Assembly (NCBI GenBank): GCA_947458875.1
Contig: CANGZD010000001.1
Span: forward strand, 124,001-188,000
Reading direction: 5' to 3'
From: Sphingobacteriaceae bacterium
GTDB taxonomy: Bacteria; Bacteroidota; Bacteroidia; Sphingobacteriales; Sphingobacteriaceae
Length of the DNA: 64,000 nt
The notes under the pieces are model-generated. The model was not told the DNA's origin. It saw only the letters and a program-made list of their open reading frames with translations, and searched no databases. The position numbers and the translations under genes were made by a program. Positions 16,045 through 23,874 of the stretch are shown piece after piece. Position 1 is the first letter of the stretch; every line of letters starts with the position of its first letter.

Positions 16045-17391
16045 TTATCCATTTCCTCTTGTCAAGGCTTGCCCTCTGCTGGTTTCGTCAAAAAGCCCAT
16101 TGGCATAAACCAAGTTTCCGTTTACGAAGGTATGCGTAACTTTTGTTTGAAATGTTGTTCCTTCAACCGGAGACCAGCCACATTTGTATAACAGATTTTC
16201 TTTGTTCACTGTCCAGCTTGCGTTTAGGTCGACAAGCGTTAAGTCTGCACAAAAGCCCTCCCGAATAAAGCCTCTTTTTTCAATATGGTAAAGGGTGGCC
16301 GGGTTATGACACATTTTTTCGACAATTTTTTCCAAAGAAATGAGCCCTTCTTTGTAGAATTCCAGCATGATATTTAAAGAGTGTTGCACCATAGGAGCGC
16401 CTGACATGGACTGAAAATAGGGTTTTTGTTTTTCCTCCAGGGTGTGTGGTGCATGATCGGTGGTGATGAGATCTATTCTATCGTCTAATAAAGCTTTTAA
16501 AAGGCCTTTTTTATCTTTTTCGGTCTTGATGGCCGGATTCCATTTGATCAAGGTGCCCAATCGCTGGTAGTCTTTGTCCGAAAACCATAAATGATGAACC
16601 GAAACTTCTGTGGTGATATTTTTTTGGCTTAACGGAATGTCATTTCTGAATAAATGTGTTTCCGCTTCGGTAGTTAAGTGTAGAATGTGCAGTCGTGCCT
16701 TATGCTTATTGGCTATTTCAATTGCTCTTTTGGTGGCTTCAAAGCAGGCTTTTTCACTTCTGATGATCGGGTGAAACTCAACTGGAACATCCTCCCCATA
16801 TTTTTCCCGGTAGGCCTGTTCATTTTCTTCTACAATTTGTTCTTTTTCAGAATGGATGGCAATGATGGATTTGCAATTGGCAAATAGTTTTTCCATGGTT
16901 TCCGGATTATCTGCAAGCAGGTTGCCCTTTTTCGTAAAATACAAGCCATCGTCTGATACACCTAAGAGTTTGGAAGTATCGAGCTGAATCACTTCATCGA
17001 GGTTATCGCCATTTACACCTAAAAAGAAGCCGAAATTGGCTAATGATTTTTCAGAAGCGATGCGGTATTTTTCATTTAAAATATCCATGCTCAGTACATT
17101 GGGTGAAGTATTGGGCATATCAATAAAAGAGGTTACCCCACCGGCAATGGCTGCTTTACTTTCGGTATACAGATCCCCTTTATGGGTGAGTCCGGGATCG
17201 CGGAAATGAACCTGACCATCTATGATGCCCGGGAACAGGTGCTTACCGGTACCGTCAATGATACGAGCATCGGCAACTTCAGCTAAATTGCCGATTATTT
17301 GAATCAATCCATTTTCAATCAATACATCTGCCACTGTGATTTGGCCTTCGTTTATAATGCTCGTGTTTTTGATGAGGATTTTTGTGGTCAT
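16045..17391 (-). CDS. pyrC: Dihydroorotase
   Basis: A 448-residue amidohydrolase of the type I dihydroorotase group, closing the dihydroorotate ring in pyrimidine synthesis. The opening metal motif reads DGQVHFRDPGL, so the first His of the usual HxH is Gln60, with His62 retained. The DMPNTSP segment, the HSEKEQ and HILHLT histidines and ITTDHAPH with the catalytic Asp are all present. By eye the position of the carbamylated Lys seems to be occupied by the SDDGLY segment. These substitutions appear common in Bacteroidota homologs, so I still call it the functional enzyme. A second, more degenerate paralog lies at 55.6 kb. Confidence 0.85.
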   Translation of the reverse strand: MTTKILIKNTSIINEGQITVADVLIENGLIQIIGNLAEVADARIIDGTGKHLFPGIIDGQVHFRDPGLTHKGDLYTESKAAIAGGVTSFIDMPNTSPNVLSMDILNEKYRIASEKSLANFGFFLGVNGDNLDEVIQLDTSKLLGVSDDGLYFTKKGNLLADNPETMEKLFANCKSIIAIHSEKEQIVEENEQAYREKYGEDVPVEFHPIIRSEKACFEATKRAIEIANKHKARLHILHLTTEAETHLFRNDIPLSQKNITTEVSVHHLWFSDKDYQRLGTLIKWNPAIKTEKDKKGLLKALLDDRIDLITTDHAPHTLEEKQKPYFQSMSGAPMVQHSLNIMLEFYKEGLISLEKIVEKMCHNPATLYHIEKRGFIREGFCADLTLVDLNASWTVNKENLLYKCGWSPVEGTTFQTKVTHTFVNGNLVYANGLFDETSRGQALTRGNG

Positions 17392-17504
17392 GCCGGCACG
17401 TATGTGTTTTGAAAATGGAAGATTAATCTAAATTATCGACTAAATTAGCACTTTATGGGGTGTTTGTAGATAATTTTTGATTTAATAGGATAGGAATCAA
17501 GATG

Positions 17505-17637
17505 GCTATAACGGTCGGGTATTGCCGAAGGCGGGGGTTTTAGCACTAATGTTTCTAAAAATTCCTAAACTTCGCTAAAGCACAAATGTTTCTAAAAAGC
17601 ACGAAAACCCCGCTTTTGGCAATACCTTGTTATGAGC
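17505..17637 (-). repeat. Long imperfect palindrome resembling an integron attC site
   Basis: The outer arms are GCTATAAC (17505-17512) and GTTATGAGC (17629-17637). Inside are GGTATTGCC (17518-17526) pairing exactly with GGCAATACC (17618-17626), then GCGGGGGTTTT (17531-17541) pairing with AAAACCCCGC (17604-17613) with one extra G. The loop carries a 20-base direct repeat in two copies. A short outer pair, spacer, longer inner pair and extra-helical base are the layout of attC sites. The element lies downstream of the two-gene unit in its direction of transcription. No integrase gene is in the window. Confidence 0.55.
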
Positions 17638-17836
17638 TGTAATTATTTTTCTCTATATTCTTCTTTTTTTGTTCTGTTGCTTTTCTGTTTTCGGTAAGGT
17701 TTTTTTGATATGGTCCGTTAAAAGTCAATTTTAGGTTAGTAATAAACTTTCAAAATTCCAATAGTATTTGCTAAGAGTTCAAAACTTATCGAATAAAATG
17801 CATTTTTTTCGGGTAGTAAGGTTTCAAATTGCACTA

Positions 17837-17862
17837 GCGGTTTGAGTGAGAACTCAAACCGC
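17837..17862 (-). terminator. Hairpin downstream of the beta-barrel gene
   Basis: A perfect 11-bp stem (GCGGTTTGAGT pairing with ACTCAAACCGC) with loop GAGA, 29 bases past the stop codon. The minus strand lacks a strong T run afterwards, so termination would be weak or the hairpin may stabilise the 3' end. Confidence 0.5.
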
Positions 17863-17890
17863 CTTTGTTTATTTACAGTTTTGCGTGAAG

Positions 17891-18553
17891 TTAAAACTTA
17901 TATTTAATTCCAACATTAAAAATAAATGGATTGTATTTTAGGTTATTTAATTGGTCATTATTAGCTTCATTTTTCATATCAAATTCATTAAAAGTTACAT
18001 ATTTTGCTTCCCAATTTAAAGCCCATTTTTGGGAAAAGTTAAAATCAAGCCCAAGAATTCCTTGAAATCCAACATTACCTGATTCAGAAAAGGATGTGTT
18101 GTTACCATCACCAAAGTCTAAATCAATTTCTTGAATTAAAGATAATCCTAAGCCCAAATATGGCTTAAATCTGCTGTTTGTGGAAAAATTGTATATTCCA
18201 TTGAAGTAAATAAAATTAGAAGCGTAATCACCAGAACTTTTAACAGAATTATTTTCTATTGTGATGTCGTTTGTCTTATATTCCCATCCAACTTCGGCAG
18301 TAATATTTTCGGTAAAATTATACCCAAATGAAATTCCTGTAGTAAAACCAAATCCATTATCTACTCCAATATTAGTGGTTTGATTATTTTTAACTAATTG
18401 TAAGGACATATCTTGTATGCTTATAAAACCTGCGTAAGGTTTTAAATAGAATTTTTTATTATCTTTATTGCTGTTACTTTCTTGAGCCAATACCTTAAAA
18501 ACTGACAGTAAACAAACTAAAAGAATCACATTAAATTTTAAATTTTTCATCAT
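17891..18553 (-). CDS. Outer-membrane beta-barrel protein (OmpA-barrel/porin-like)
   Basis: A 220-residue predicted small outer-membrane barrel. It has a signal peptide (about 1-23, LLSVFKVLAQ), then alternating beta strands (FYLKPYAGFISI, GFGFTTGISFGYNFTENI, RFKPYLGLGLSLI) and the terminal pattern PFIFNVGIKYKF, ending in an aromatic residue as barrel proteins do. Size and pattern fit the eight-stranded barrel families. It is AT-rich compared with the neighbouring genes. The Crp/Fnr regulator gene ends 63 bases upstream, and a -7 promoter element plus a dyad fit in that gap. The ligand or role is unknown. Confidence 0.8.
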   Translation of the reverse strand: MMKNLKFNVILLVCLLSVFKVLAQESNSNKDNKKFYLKPYAGFISIQDMSLQLVKNNQTTNIGVDNGFGFTTGISFGYNFTENITAEVGWEYKTNDITIENNSVKSSGDYASNFIYFNGIYNFSTNSRFKPYLGLGLSLIQEIDLDFGDGNNTSFSESGNVGFQGILGLDFNFSQKWALNWEAKYVTFNEFDMKNEANNDQLNNLKYNPFIFNVGIKYKF

Positions 18554-18575
18554 TATTATATTTTTGTTAATGATG

Positions 18576-18583
18576 CAAAATTA
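18576..18583 (-). promoter_or_regulatory. -7 promoter element of the beta-barrel gene
   Basis: TAATTTTG on the minus strand matches TAnnTTTG. It lies 22 bases upstream of the start codon, placing transcription start near 18572. Confidence 0.55.
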
Positions 18584-18606
18584 GATAGGTTAAGTAATAA
18601 AAATCC

Positions 18607-18620
18607 GTAACCTATGTTAC
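18607..18620 (-). promoter_or_regulatory. 5-4-5 dyad, candidate Crp/Fnr-family operator
   Basis: GTAAC-CTAT-GTTAC is a perfect 5-bp dyad with a 4-base centre, the spacing of FNR-type sites. Its centre lies about 41 bases upstream of the predicted start of the beta-barrel transcript, the usual class II activator position. It overlaps the last codons of the Crp/Fnr-type gene, and TAACCTAT within it is mirrored by ATAGGTTA at 18585-18592. Binding by the neighbouring regulator is inference. Confidence 0.45.
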
Positions 18621-19207
18621 AATTTTTTATGTCTTAATCGACTCAATGCTGGTCTTGTAATTCTAATATAGCTGGATATTTGTTTTAAAGATAGACGATT
18701 ATGTAAATCAGGATATTCTTGCATAAAGTCATAATATCTTTTTTCTGCATTGTCAAAATGTAGAGACTCGAGACGATCATCCATTTTTATAATAATAGCT
18801 TCAGCCATCAATCGACCAAATTTTTCGAAATGAGAAAATTTACGATAACAGTTTTGTATATGTGTATAATTAAAGCAAAGTAATTGAGTTGGTTCTACTG
18901 TTTTAAAAAAATATTTACTCGACTCTAGTTGAATAAAAGCTTTGTAGTGTGTAGCAAAACCACCTTCTTTAAGAAACCTAGTGTTTATTTCATTTCCATT
19001 GGTATCTATGTAATAGCCTCTGATAAGCCCCTTAACTATAAACCCAATTTCATTATGCGTTTTTTGATTATCAATAAAGACTTTGTTTTTGTCTAGTTTC
19101 TTTTCAGTTAGCCCTTTCACAAAAAAATCTAAAGCCTCTTCATTAATATCATTATTGATATGTCTAATTACTGACCTTATAAAATCATATTTGTCTTCTA
19201 TATTCAT
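18617..19207 (-). CDS. Crp/Fnr-family transcriptional regulator
   Basis: A 196-residue regulator with an N-terminal cyclic-nucleotide-binding-type fold (IGFIVKGLIRGYYIDTNGNEINTRFL) and a C-terminal helix-turn-helix (RLSLKQISSYIRITRPALSRLRHKKL). The canonical cAMP-contact residues are not evident, as in many Bacteroidota members, and no Fe-S cysteine cluster is present. I choose the ATG of NIEDKYDF at 19207; the earlier in-frame ATG at 19219 overlaps the GCTCATAAC core of the adjacent palindrome. The sequence is very AT-rich and codon use differs from the neighbours, suggesting acquisition. It likely regulates the downstream beta-barrel gene. Confidence 0.82.
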   Translation of the reverse strand: MNIEDKYDFIRSVIRHINNDINEEALDFFVKGLTEKKLDKNKVFIDNQKTHNEIGFIVKGLIRGYYIDTNGNEINTRFLKEGGFATHYKAFIQLESSKYFFKTVEPTQLLCFNYTHIQNCYRKFSHFEKFGRLMAEAIIIKMDDRLESLHFDNAEKRYYDFMQEYPDLHNRLSLKQISSYIRITRPALSRLRHKKL

Positions 19208-19213
19208 ATTATA

Positions 19214-19270
19214 GCTCATAACGTTTTGGCGGTTGCAGCAGTGCCGAATTGCCGATAATGTTAGTTATGT
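19214..19270 (-). repeat. Short attC-like palindrome at the start of the two-gene unit
   Basis: Outer arms GCTCATAAC (19214-19222) and GTTATGT (19264-19270) share six complementary bases (CATAAC/GTTATG). Inside, GGCGGTT (19228-19234) can pair with AATTGCC (19247-19253) using two G-T pairs, and GCA with TGC around the centre. Total length is 57 bases. The GCTCATAAC arm is the exact reverse complement of the GTTATGAGC arm of the element at the far end of the unit. Confidence 0.45.
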
Positions 19271-19921
19271 AAAGATAAAAAAACAAGCAAACCAGAAGCA
19301 ATAAATGCCATTAAAAGGATGTTTGCTTGTTTTTTTTACTGTTTCAGGAGGAGTTGTCTTAGGAGGAAGATCTATACGGCATTGCGGCAAACGACTGTTA
19401 GAGCTAGTGGCTGCTCGCTAATGGTCCCAATGAGCCATCAAACGTGGACAAATTTCTGGTCAAGCTGTATAGCCAGTATGGACGATCCACGAAGAAAGAA
19501 GTCTTGCTGCAAATGTCTTGGAAGAAGAAAATGTCCAAGCTCTCGATAGAAAGTCTGCGAAGAAAAAAACTATTTCCGTTCAGCACCTGAAAAAGAGAGA
19601 GCCTCATTTTACGAGCAGACATTAGCGCTAACTTGTTTATATACGCACCTTTACTGCCTATATCTCACCAATTTGGATATATACACGCACTTTTTATTGA
19701 ATTTAAATATATTGTTTATTCTCATAAGTCATCAAATGGAGAAATTATTTTTTGAATACTTTGTACACTCAAATGCGTACAAATTTCTGTGGTTTTACTG
19801 CTTTAAAGGCCAAGAAATTCCAGTATAAAACGTCAAAACTTATCCTCAATTATCATCCCCATATCAATTTCTGCCAACTACATCCACATCTCAAATAAAA
19901 TCAAGAAATTTGACTCCCGAT
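19271..19921. other. Gene-free stretch with inverted repeat and decayed coding sequence
   Basis: About 650 bases with no gene I can support. It contains a strong inverted repeat (19277-19336), then a compositionally different, purine-rich stretch (about 19338-19620) whose frames show lysine/arginine-rich remnants (for example DKFLVKLYSQYGRSTKKEVL) broken by stops, and finally an AT-rich leader (19620-19909). The leader holds a small dyad TTTGTAC-N10-GTACAAA at 19760-19783, perhaps an operator for the UbiD-family gene. No parent family was recognised for the remnant. Confidence 0.5.
19277..19336. terminator. Strong inverted repeat, bidirectional terminator-like
   Basis: A perfect 16-bp inverted repeat: 7 A plus CAAGCAAAC at 19277-19292 pairs with GTTTGCTTG plus 7 T at 19321-19336, separated by 28 bases. 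A and T runs on both flanks would allow termination in either direction. Its long loop is unusual for a simple terminator. Confidence 0.55.
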
Positions 19922-21757
19922 ATGGGCTATAAAAGTCTTGCCGAAGCAGTAAATGATTTAGAGAGACACGGACACCTGGTCCGGGTAAAAGAAGAGGTAG
20001 ATCCTTACCTTGAAATGGCCGCCATACATCTACGCGTGTATGAAAATCAAGGTCCGGCTATTTTATTCGAAAACATCAAAGGTTCCCGTTTCCCGGCAGT
20101 TTCTAATTTATTCGGCACTTTAGACCGTTCCAAATTTTTATTTCGAGATACACTGGAGCAGATCAAAACATTGGTGGAGCTGAAAGGCGACCCTATGAAG
20201 GCTCTCCAAAACCCGTTGAAATATGTTTCTGCAGGTCTCACTGCCTTTTCGGCCTTGCCGATGAGAGCTGGCTGGAACGCACCGATCAAGTATGGTGAAT
20301 GCAGGGTTTCTGATATTCCACAAATAGTGAATTGGCCGATGGACGGCGGTGCTTTTGTAACCATGCCCCAGGTGTATACCGAAGATATTCATCAGCCCGG
20401 CATCATGAATGCGAATTTGGGTATGTACCGCATCCAATTGGGAGGAAACGATTACAGGCAGGATGAAGAAATTGGTTTGCATTATCAATTACATCGTGGC
20501 ATTGGCGTACACCAAACCAAAGCCAATGCTGCCGGGCAACCGCTTAAAGTGAGCATTTTTGTAGGCGGTCCGCCGGCACATCCTTTGGCTGCAGTAATGC
20601 CGCTACCCGAAGGTCTTTCTGAAATGACTTTTGCCGGCGCATTGGGCAATCGCCGTTTCCGCTATTTTTACGATGAAGAAGGTTTCTGCATTTCGGCCGA
20701 TGCCGATTTTGTGATCACCGGAACAGTTGAACCGCATGAAAATAAACCTGAAGGACCGTTTGGCGACCATTTGGGTTATTACAGTTTAAAACATCCTTTC
20801 CCGCTCATGAAAGTGCGCAAGGTGTACCACCGCAAAAATCCGATTTGGTCCTTCACGGTGGTGGGGCGTCCGCCGCAGGAGGATACCAGCTTTGGTGATT
20901 TGATTCATGATATTACAGGTGCAGCCATTCCAAAAGAAATACCTGGTTTGCATGCGGTAAATGCCGTAGATGCAGCTGGTGTGCATCCGCTTTTATTTGC
21001 CATCGGCAGTGAGCGTTATACACCTTACTTAAAAGAGCGCAAGCCTCAGGAAATTCTCACCATCGCTAACCATATTTTAGGCAAAAACCAGCTCAGCTTA
21101 GCCAAATACCTATTTATTTGTGCCAAAGAAGATCGCCCGGATTTAGATATTCATAACATTCCTGCTTTCCTGAAGCATGTTCTGGAGCGTTTGGATTTGA
21201 GTCGTGACATTCACTTCCACACCAAAACCACCATAGATACCTTAGATTACAGCGGTTCGGACTTAAACAGCGGTTCGAAAGTGGTTTTTGCTGTTGCCGG
21301 CGATCAGAAAAGAAACTTGTGGGCCGAATTGCCTTCGCATTTCAGTATGCCCCGTGGGTTCGAAAATTATAAGCTCGTCATGCCGGGGGTATTGGCAGTA
21401 GAAGCTCCTAAATATCAAGATGAAAATGCCAGCCGAGATCAGGTGGAAATCATCAATGAGCATTTGAAAACACAAAACCTGGGGGGGTTACCGATACTGG
21501 TCATGTGTGACGATGCCGGCTTTACTGCTGAAACGATCAATAATTTTGTTTGGATCACCTTTACTCGCAGCAATCCATCACACGATATTCATGGGGTAAA
21601 TGCTTATTTCGAGCACAAACATTGGGCATGTAGTTCACTAATCATCGATGCCCGGATCAAACCACACCATGCACCGGTTTTAGAGAAAGATCCAGCGGTT
21701 GAAAAACAGATTGAGCGATTGGCAAGGCCAGGCGCTTCATTGCACGGAATTATTTAA
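19922..21757 (+). CDS. UbiD-family (prenylated-FMN) decarboxylase
   Basis: A 611-residue member of the UbiD family, which uses prenylated FMN to decarboxylate aromatic or polyprenyl-aromatic acids. Visible features are the N-terminal LRVYENQGPAILFENIKG, a central GGPPAHPLAAVMPLPEGLSE, the acid-rich active-site region EPHENKPEGPFGDHLGYY and a C-terminal DARIKPHHAP. It is longer than E. coli UbiD, as other Bacteroidota copies are. A role in menaquinone synthesis is plausible but no other quinone gene is near. I prefer the ATG of GYKSLAEAV; the frame extends four codons upstream to a TTG. It meets the convergent kinase gene with no gap. Confidence 0.85.
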   Translation: MGYKSLAEAVNDLERHGHLVRVKEEVDPYLEMAAIHLRVYENQGPAILFENIKGSRFPAVSNLFGTLDRSKFLFRDTLEQIKTLVELKGDPMKALQNPLKYVSAGLTAFSALPMRAGWNAPIKYGECRVSDIPQIVNWPMDGGAFVTMPQVYTEDIHQPGIMNANLGMYRIQLGGNDYRQDEEIGLHYQLHRGIGVHQTKANAAGQPLKVSIFVGGPPAHPLAAVMPLPEGLSEMTFAGALGNRRFRYFYDEEGFCISADADFVITGTVEPHENKPEGPFGDHLGYYSLKHPFPLMKVRKVYHRKNPIWSFTVVGRPPQEDTSFGDLIHDITGAAIPKEIPGLHAVNAVDAAGVHPLLFAIGSERYTPYLKERKPQEILTIANHILGKNQLSLAKYLFICAKEDRPDLDIHNIPAFLKHVLERLDLSRDIHFHTKTTIDTLDYSGSDLNSGSKVVFAVAGDQKRNLWAELPSHFSMPRGFENYKLVMPGVLAVEAPKYQDENASRDQVEIINEHLKTQNLGGLPILVMCDDAGFTAETINNFVWITFTRSNPSHDIHGVNAYFEHKHWACSSLIIDARIKPHHAPVLEKDPAVEKQIERLARPGASLHGII

Positions 21758-22618
21758 TTACTTATTGGCAGGGGCCAGTTCGAGGTGGTAACGAACCAGG
21801 TCATCAATAGGAGAGCGGATGATTTTACCCACTTTCATACCGTATTCATCGGCTACCTCAGCCAAAATATCACGGAAGTTATAACCTACGGAGCCTACAC
21901 AATTAAGGCTATATTTTTGATAATCGGGATAGCGTGAAACTAAATTTTTGAAGAAAGCTTGAAAAGCCTCACCCACTACATCGCGGGTGTATTCCACGTA
22001 ATTGTTGTTATCGTAAATGAATTTAGAGAAACTGGCACAAAAACGATTAGGGAGCGGTTTGTTGTATAAATGATCTAAAATATCCTCATCACTCAATTGA
22101 TAGGTTTCATAAAAAACCTCTTGCAAATTGCCTGGCAAAAAACCACGCATGTAATCGCGAAGGAGTCTTTTCCCAATGAACGATCCACTTCCTTCATCGC
22201 CTAGGAAATATCCTAAAGAATCAATGTTTAAGGTAATATCATGACCATTATATAAACAGGTATTGGTTCCGGTACCCAGAATAGCCGCAAAACCAGCATC
22301 GACCCCCAACAAAGCCCGTGCAGCTGCTAATAAATCGTGACCTACTGAAACTTCAGCTGCAGTAAATACCGATTTCATTGCATTTACAACAATAGCTACT
22401 TTTTCTGGTGTAGAACAACCTGCACCGTAGTAATAAAGTTCTGTAATACCAGCAATATTTAGATCGGGCGGAAGGTTTTTTCTCAAAGAGTTGATGATGT
22501 AATCGGTACTTGAGAAGTAAGGATTGTAACCTTCAGTATTGAAGTAGATACGTTTTTTGTCTTCGTTCAACAAACACCAGTTTGTTTTCGTCGACCCCCC
22601 GTCGGCAATGATGATCAT
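21758..22618 (-). CDS. BadF/BadG-family N-acetylglucosamine-kinase-like ATPase
   Basis: A 286-residue ASKHA-fold kinase. The phosphate-1 motif IIADGGSTKTNWCLLN opens the protein, with GTGTNTCLYNG and GDEGSGSFIGKRLLRDY in the middle. These match eukaryotic-type GlcNAc kinase homologs common in Bacteroidota. The probable reaction is ATP-dependent phosphorylation of N-acetylglucosamine or a related amino sugar, feeding cell-wall recycling. Specificity is inferred. Its stop directly abuts the stop of the UbiD-family gene, and a 27-base dyad lies upstream between it and the divergent threonine aldolase gene. Confidence 0.8.
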   Translation of the reverse strand: MIIIADGGSTKTNWCLLNEDKKRIYFNTEGYNPYFSSTDYIINSLRKNLPPDLNIAGITELYYYGAGCSTPEKVAIVVNAMKSVFTAAEVSVGHDLLAAARALLGVDAGFAAILGTGTNTCLYNGHDITLNIDSLGYFLGDEGSGSFIGKRLLRDYMRGFLPGNLQEVFYETYQLSDEDILDHLYNKPLPNRFCASFSKFIYDNNNYVEYTRDVVGEAFQAFFKNLVSRYPDYQKYSLNCVGSVGYNFRDILAEVADEYGMKVGKIIRSPIDDLVRYHLELAPANK

Positions 22619-22652
22619 AAGGTTAGTTCAGAATTTTTAATCAAAAATAGAA

Positions 22653-22679
22653 ATTTTCGTGTACATCGTACACGAAAAT
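22653..22679. promoter_or_regulatory. Perfect 12-bp dyad between divergent genes
   Basis: ATTTTCGTGTAC and GTACACGAAAAT flank the three bases ATC. The site lies 34 bases upstream of the kinase-like gene and 113 bases upstream of the threonine aldolase gene. Neither side has a gene end to terminate, so an operator is more likely than a terminator. The regulator is unknown. Confidence 0.5.
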
Positions 22680-22792
22680 GTAATTGTTTTGGGGGTTGAT
22701 GTAGCTATGATGTAGGGAATAGATAAATTTTTGTTAAAATGAATGCTTGTTCCTTTTAAAACAATAATTTTAATCACTCAAATCGAAAACTC

Positions 22793-23812
22793 ATGATTGT
22801 TGATTTAAGAAGTGATACGGTAACTAAACCCACTCCAGGCATGCTGGAGGCAATGTGGAGTGCTCCTGTTGGGGATGATGTATATGGAGAGGATGAAACG
22901 GTGAATACATTGGAAACCAAGCTTGCAAGTATGTTTGGCATGGAGGCTGGCCTTTTTTGCCCTTCGGGTACCATGACCAATCAGATTGCCATTAAATGTT
23001 TTACGCAACCTATGGACGAGCTGATTGCCGATGAAACGGCACACGTTTACAGATATGAGGGCGGTGGTATTGCTTTTAATTCTGCGGCCTCAGTGCGTTT
23101 ATTGAATGGAGATCGTGGTAGATTGACCGCTAACGACATTGAGCCTCATGTCAATCCAGATAATATTCATTATCCACGCACCAGTTTAGTAGTGCTAGAA
23201 AATACAGTGAACCGTGGTGGCGGAAGTTTTTATACCATTTCGGAAATTGAGCCCATTGCTCAGTTGTGCAAACAAAAAGGCTTGAAATTGCACTTGGACG
23301 GTGCTCGTTTGTTCAATGCTTTGGTAGCAACCGGAGAACATCCAAAAGATTATGGCCGTTTATTTGATGGTATTTCCATTTGTTTGTCTAAGGGTTTAGG
23401 CGCCCCGGTGGGTTCCGTACTATTGGGCAGCAAGGAAACCATCAAACAGGCTCGCAGGGTTCGTAAAGTTTTTGGTGGAGGTATGCGTCAGGCGGGCTAT
23501 TTGGCTGCAGCGGGCATTTATGCACTCGATCATCAGGTAGAACGTCTCAAAATCGATCATGAGCATGCCCGTTTGTTAGGCGATTGTTTGGCAGAGCAAG
23601 CATATGTAAAATCTGTTATGCCGGTAGATACCAATATTGTGATTTTTGAACTGGATGTGAGATTGCCAGCCGATGAATTTGTGGTAAAAATGGCCGATAA
23701 TGGAGTTAAATGCAGCACTTTTGGTCACCAAATGGTTCGTTTTGTGACCCATCTTGATATCCATGAAGATCAGGTGGCCTACACAAAAAATGTATTAGTT
23801 GATCTAACTTAA
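22793..23812 (+). CDS. ltaE: Low-specificity L-threonine aldolase
   Basis: A 339-residue PLP enzyme of fold type I that splits threonine or allo-threonine to glycine and acetaldehyde. The opening IVDLRSDTVTKPTPGMLEAM and GDDVYGEDETVNTLE are diagnostic. The cofactor-binding Lys lies in SICLSKGLGAPVGS; LHLDGARLFNA supplies the Asp that contacts the PLP ring nitrogen. Length is normal. It is transcribed divergently from the kinase-like gene with a dyad in the shared region. Assignment is confident at family level. Confidence 0.92.
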   Translation: MIVDLRSDTVTKPTPGMLEAMWSAPVGDDVYGEDETVNTLETKLASMFGMEAGLFCPSGTMTNQIAIKCFTQPMDELIADETAHVYRYEGGGIAFNSAASVRLLNGDRGRLTANDIEPHVNPDNIHYPRTSLVVLENTVNRGGGSFYTISEIEPIAQLCKQKGLKLHLDGARLFNALVATGEHPKDYGRLFDGISICLSKGLGAPVGSVLLGSKETIKQARRVRKVFGGGMRQAGYLAAAGIYALDHQVERLKIDHEHARLLGDCLAEQAYVKSVMPVDTNIVIFELDVRLPADEFVVKMADNGVKCSTFGHQMVRFVTHLDIHEDQVAYTKNVLVDLT

Positions 23813-23874
23813 TTCAATTAATTTTATTACCTTCAGTTATTCAAACATCTTCCTAAATCCTAATCTAATGATAG

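Larger units (their letters stand above)
17392..17890. other. Intergenic stretch with palindromic element and hairpin
   Basis: About 500 bases without a gene. It holds the attC-like element (17505-17637), a pyrimidine-rich AT stretch (17640-17830) with no recognisable coding content, and a small hairpin just downstream of the beta-barrel gene. No convincing promoter for pyrC was found. Confidence 0.6.

Noticed and set aside
19319..19549. A 76-residue plus-strand frame in the island flank
   Set aside because: It is Arg/Cys-rich with no plausible fold, starts inside an inverted repeat and overlaps another broken frame with more protein-like content. I treat the stretch as decayed sequence.
19760..19783. 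TTTGTAC-N10-GTACAAA dyad before the UbiD-family gene as a confirmed operator
   Set aside because: Seven-base arms in AT-rich DNA can arise by chance, and no regulator or promoter could be tied to it, so it is only mentioned in the gap description.
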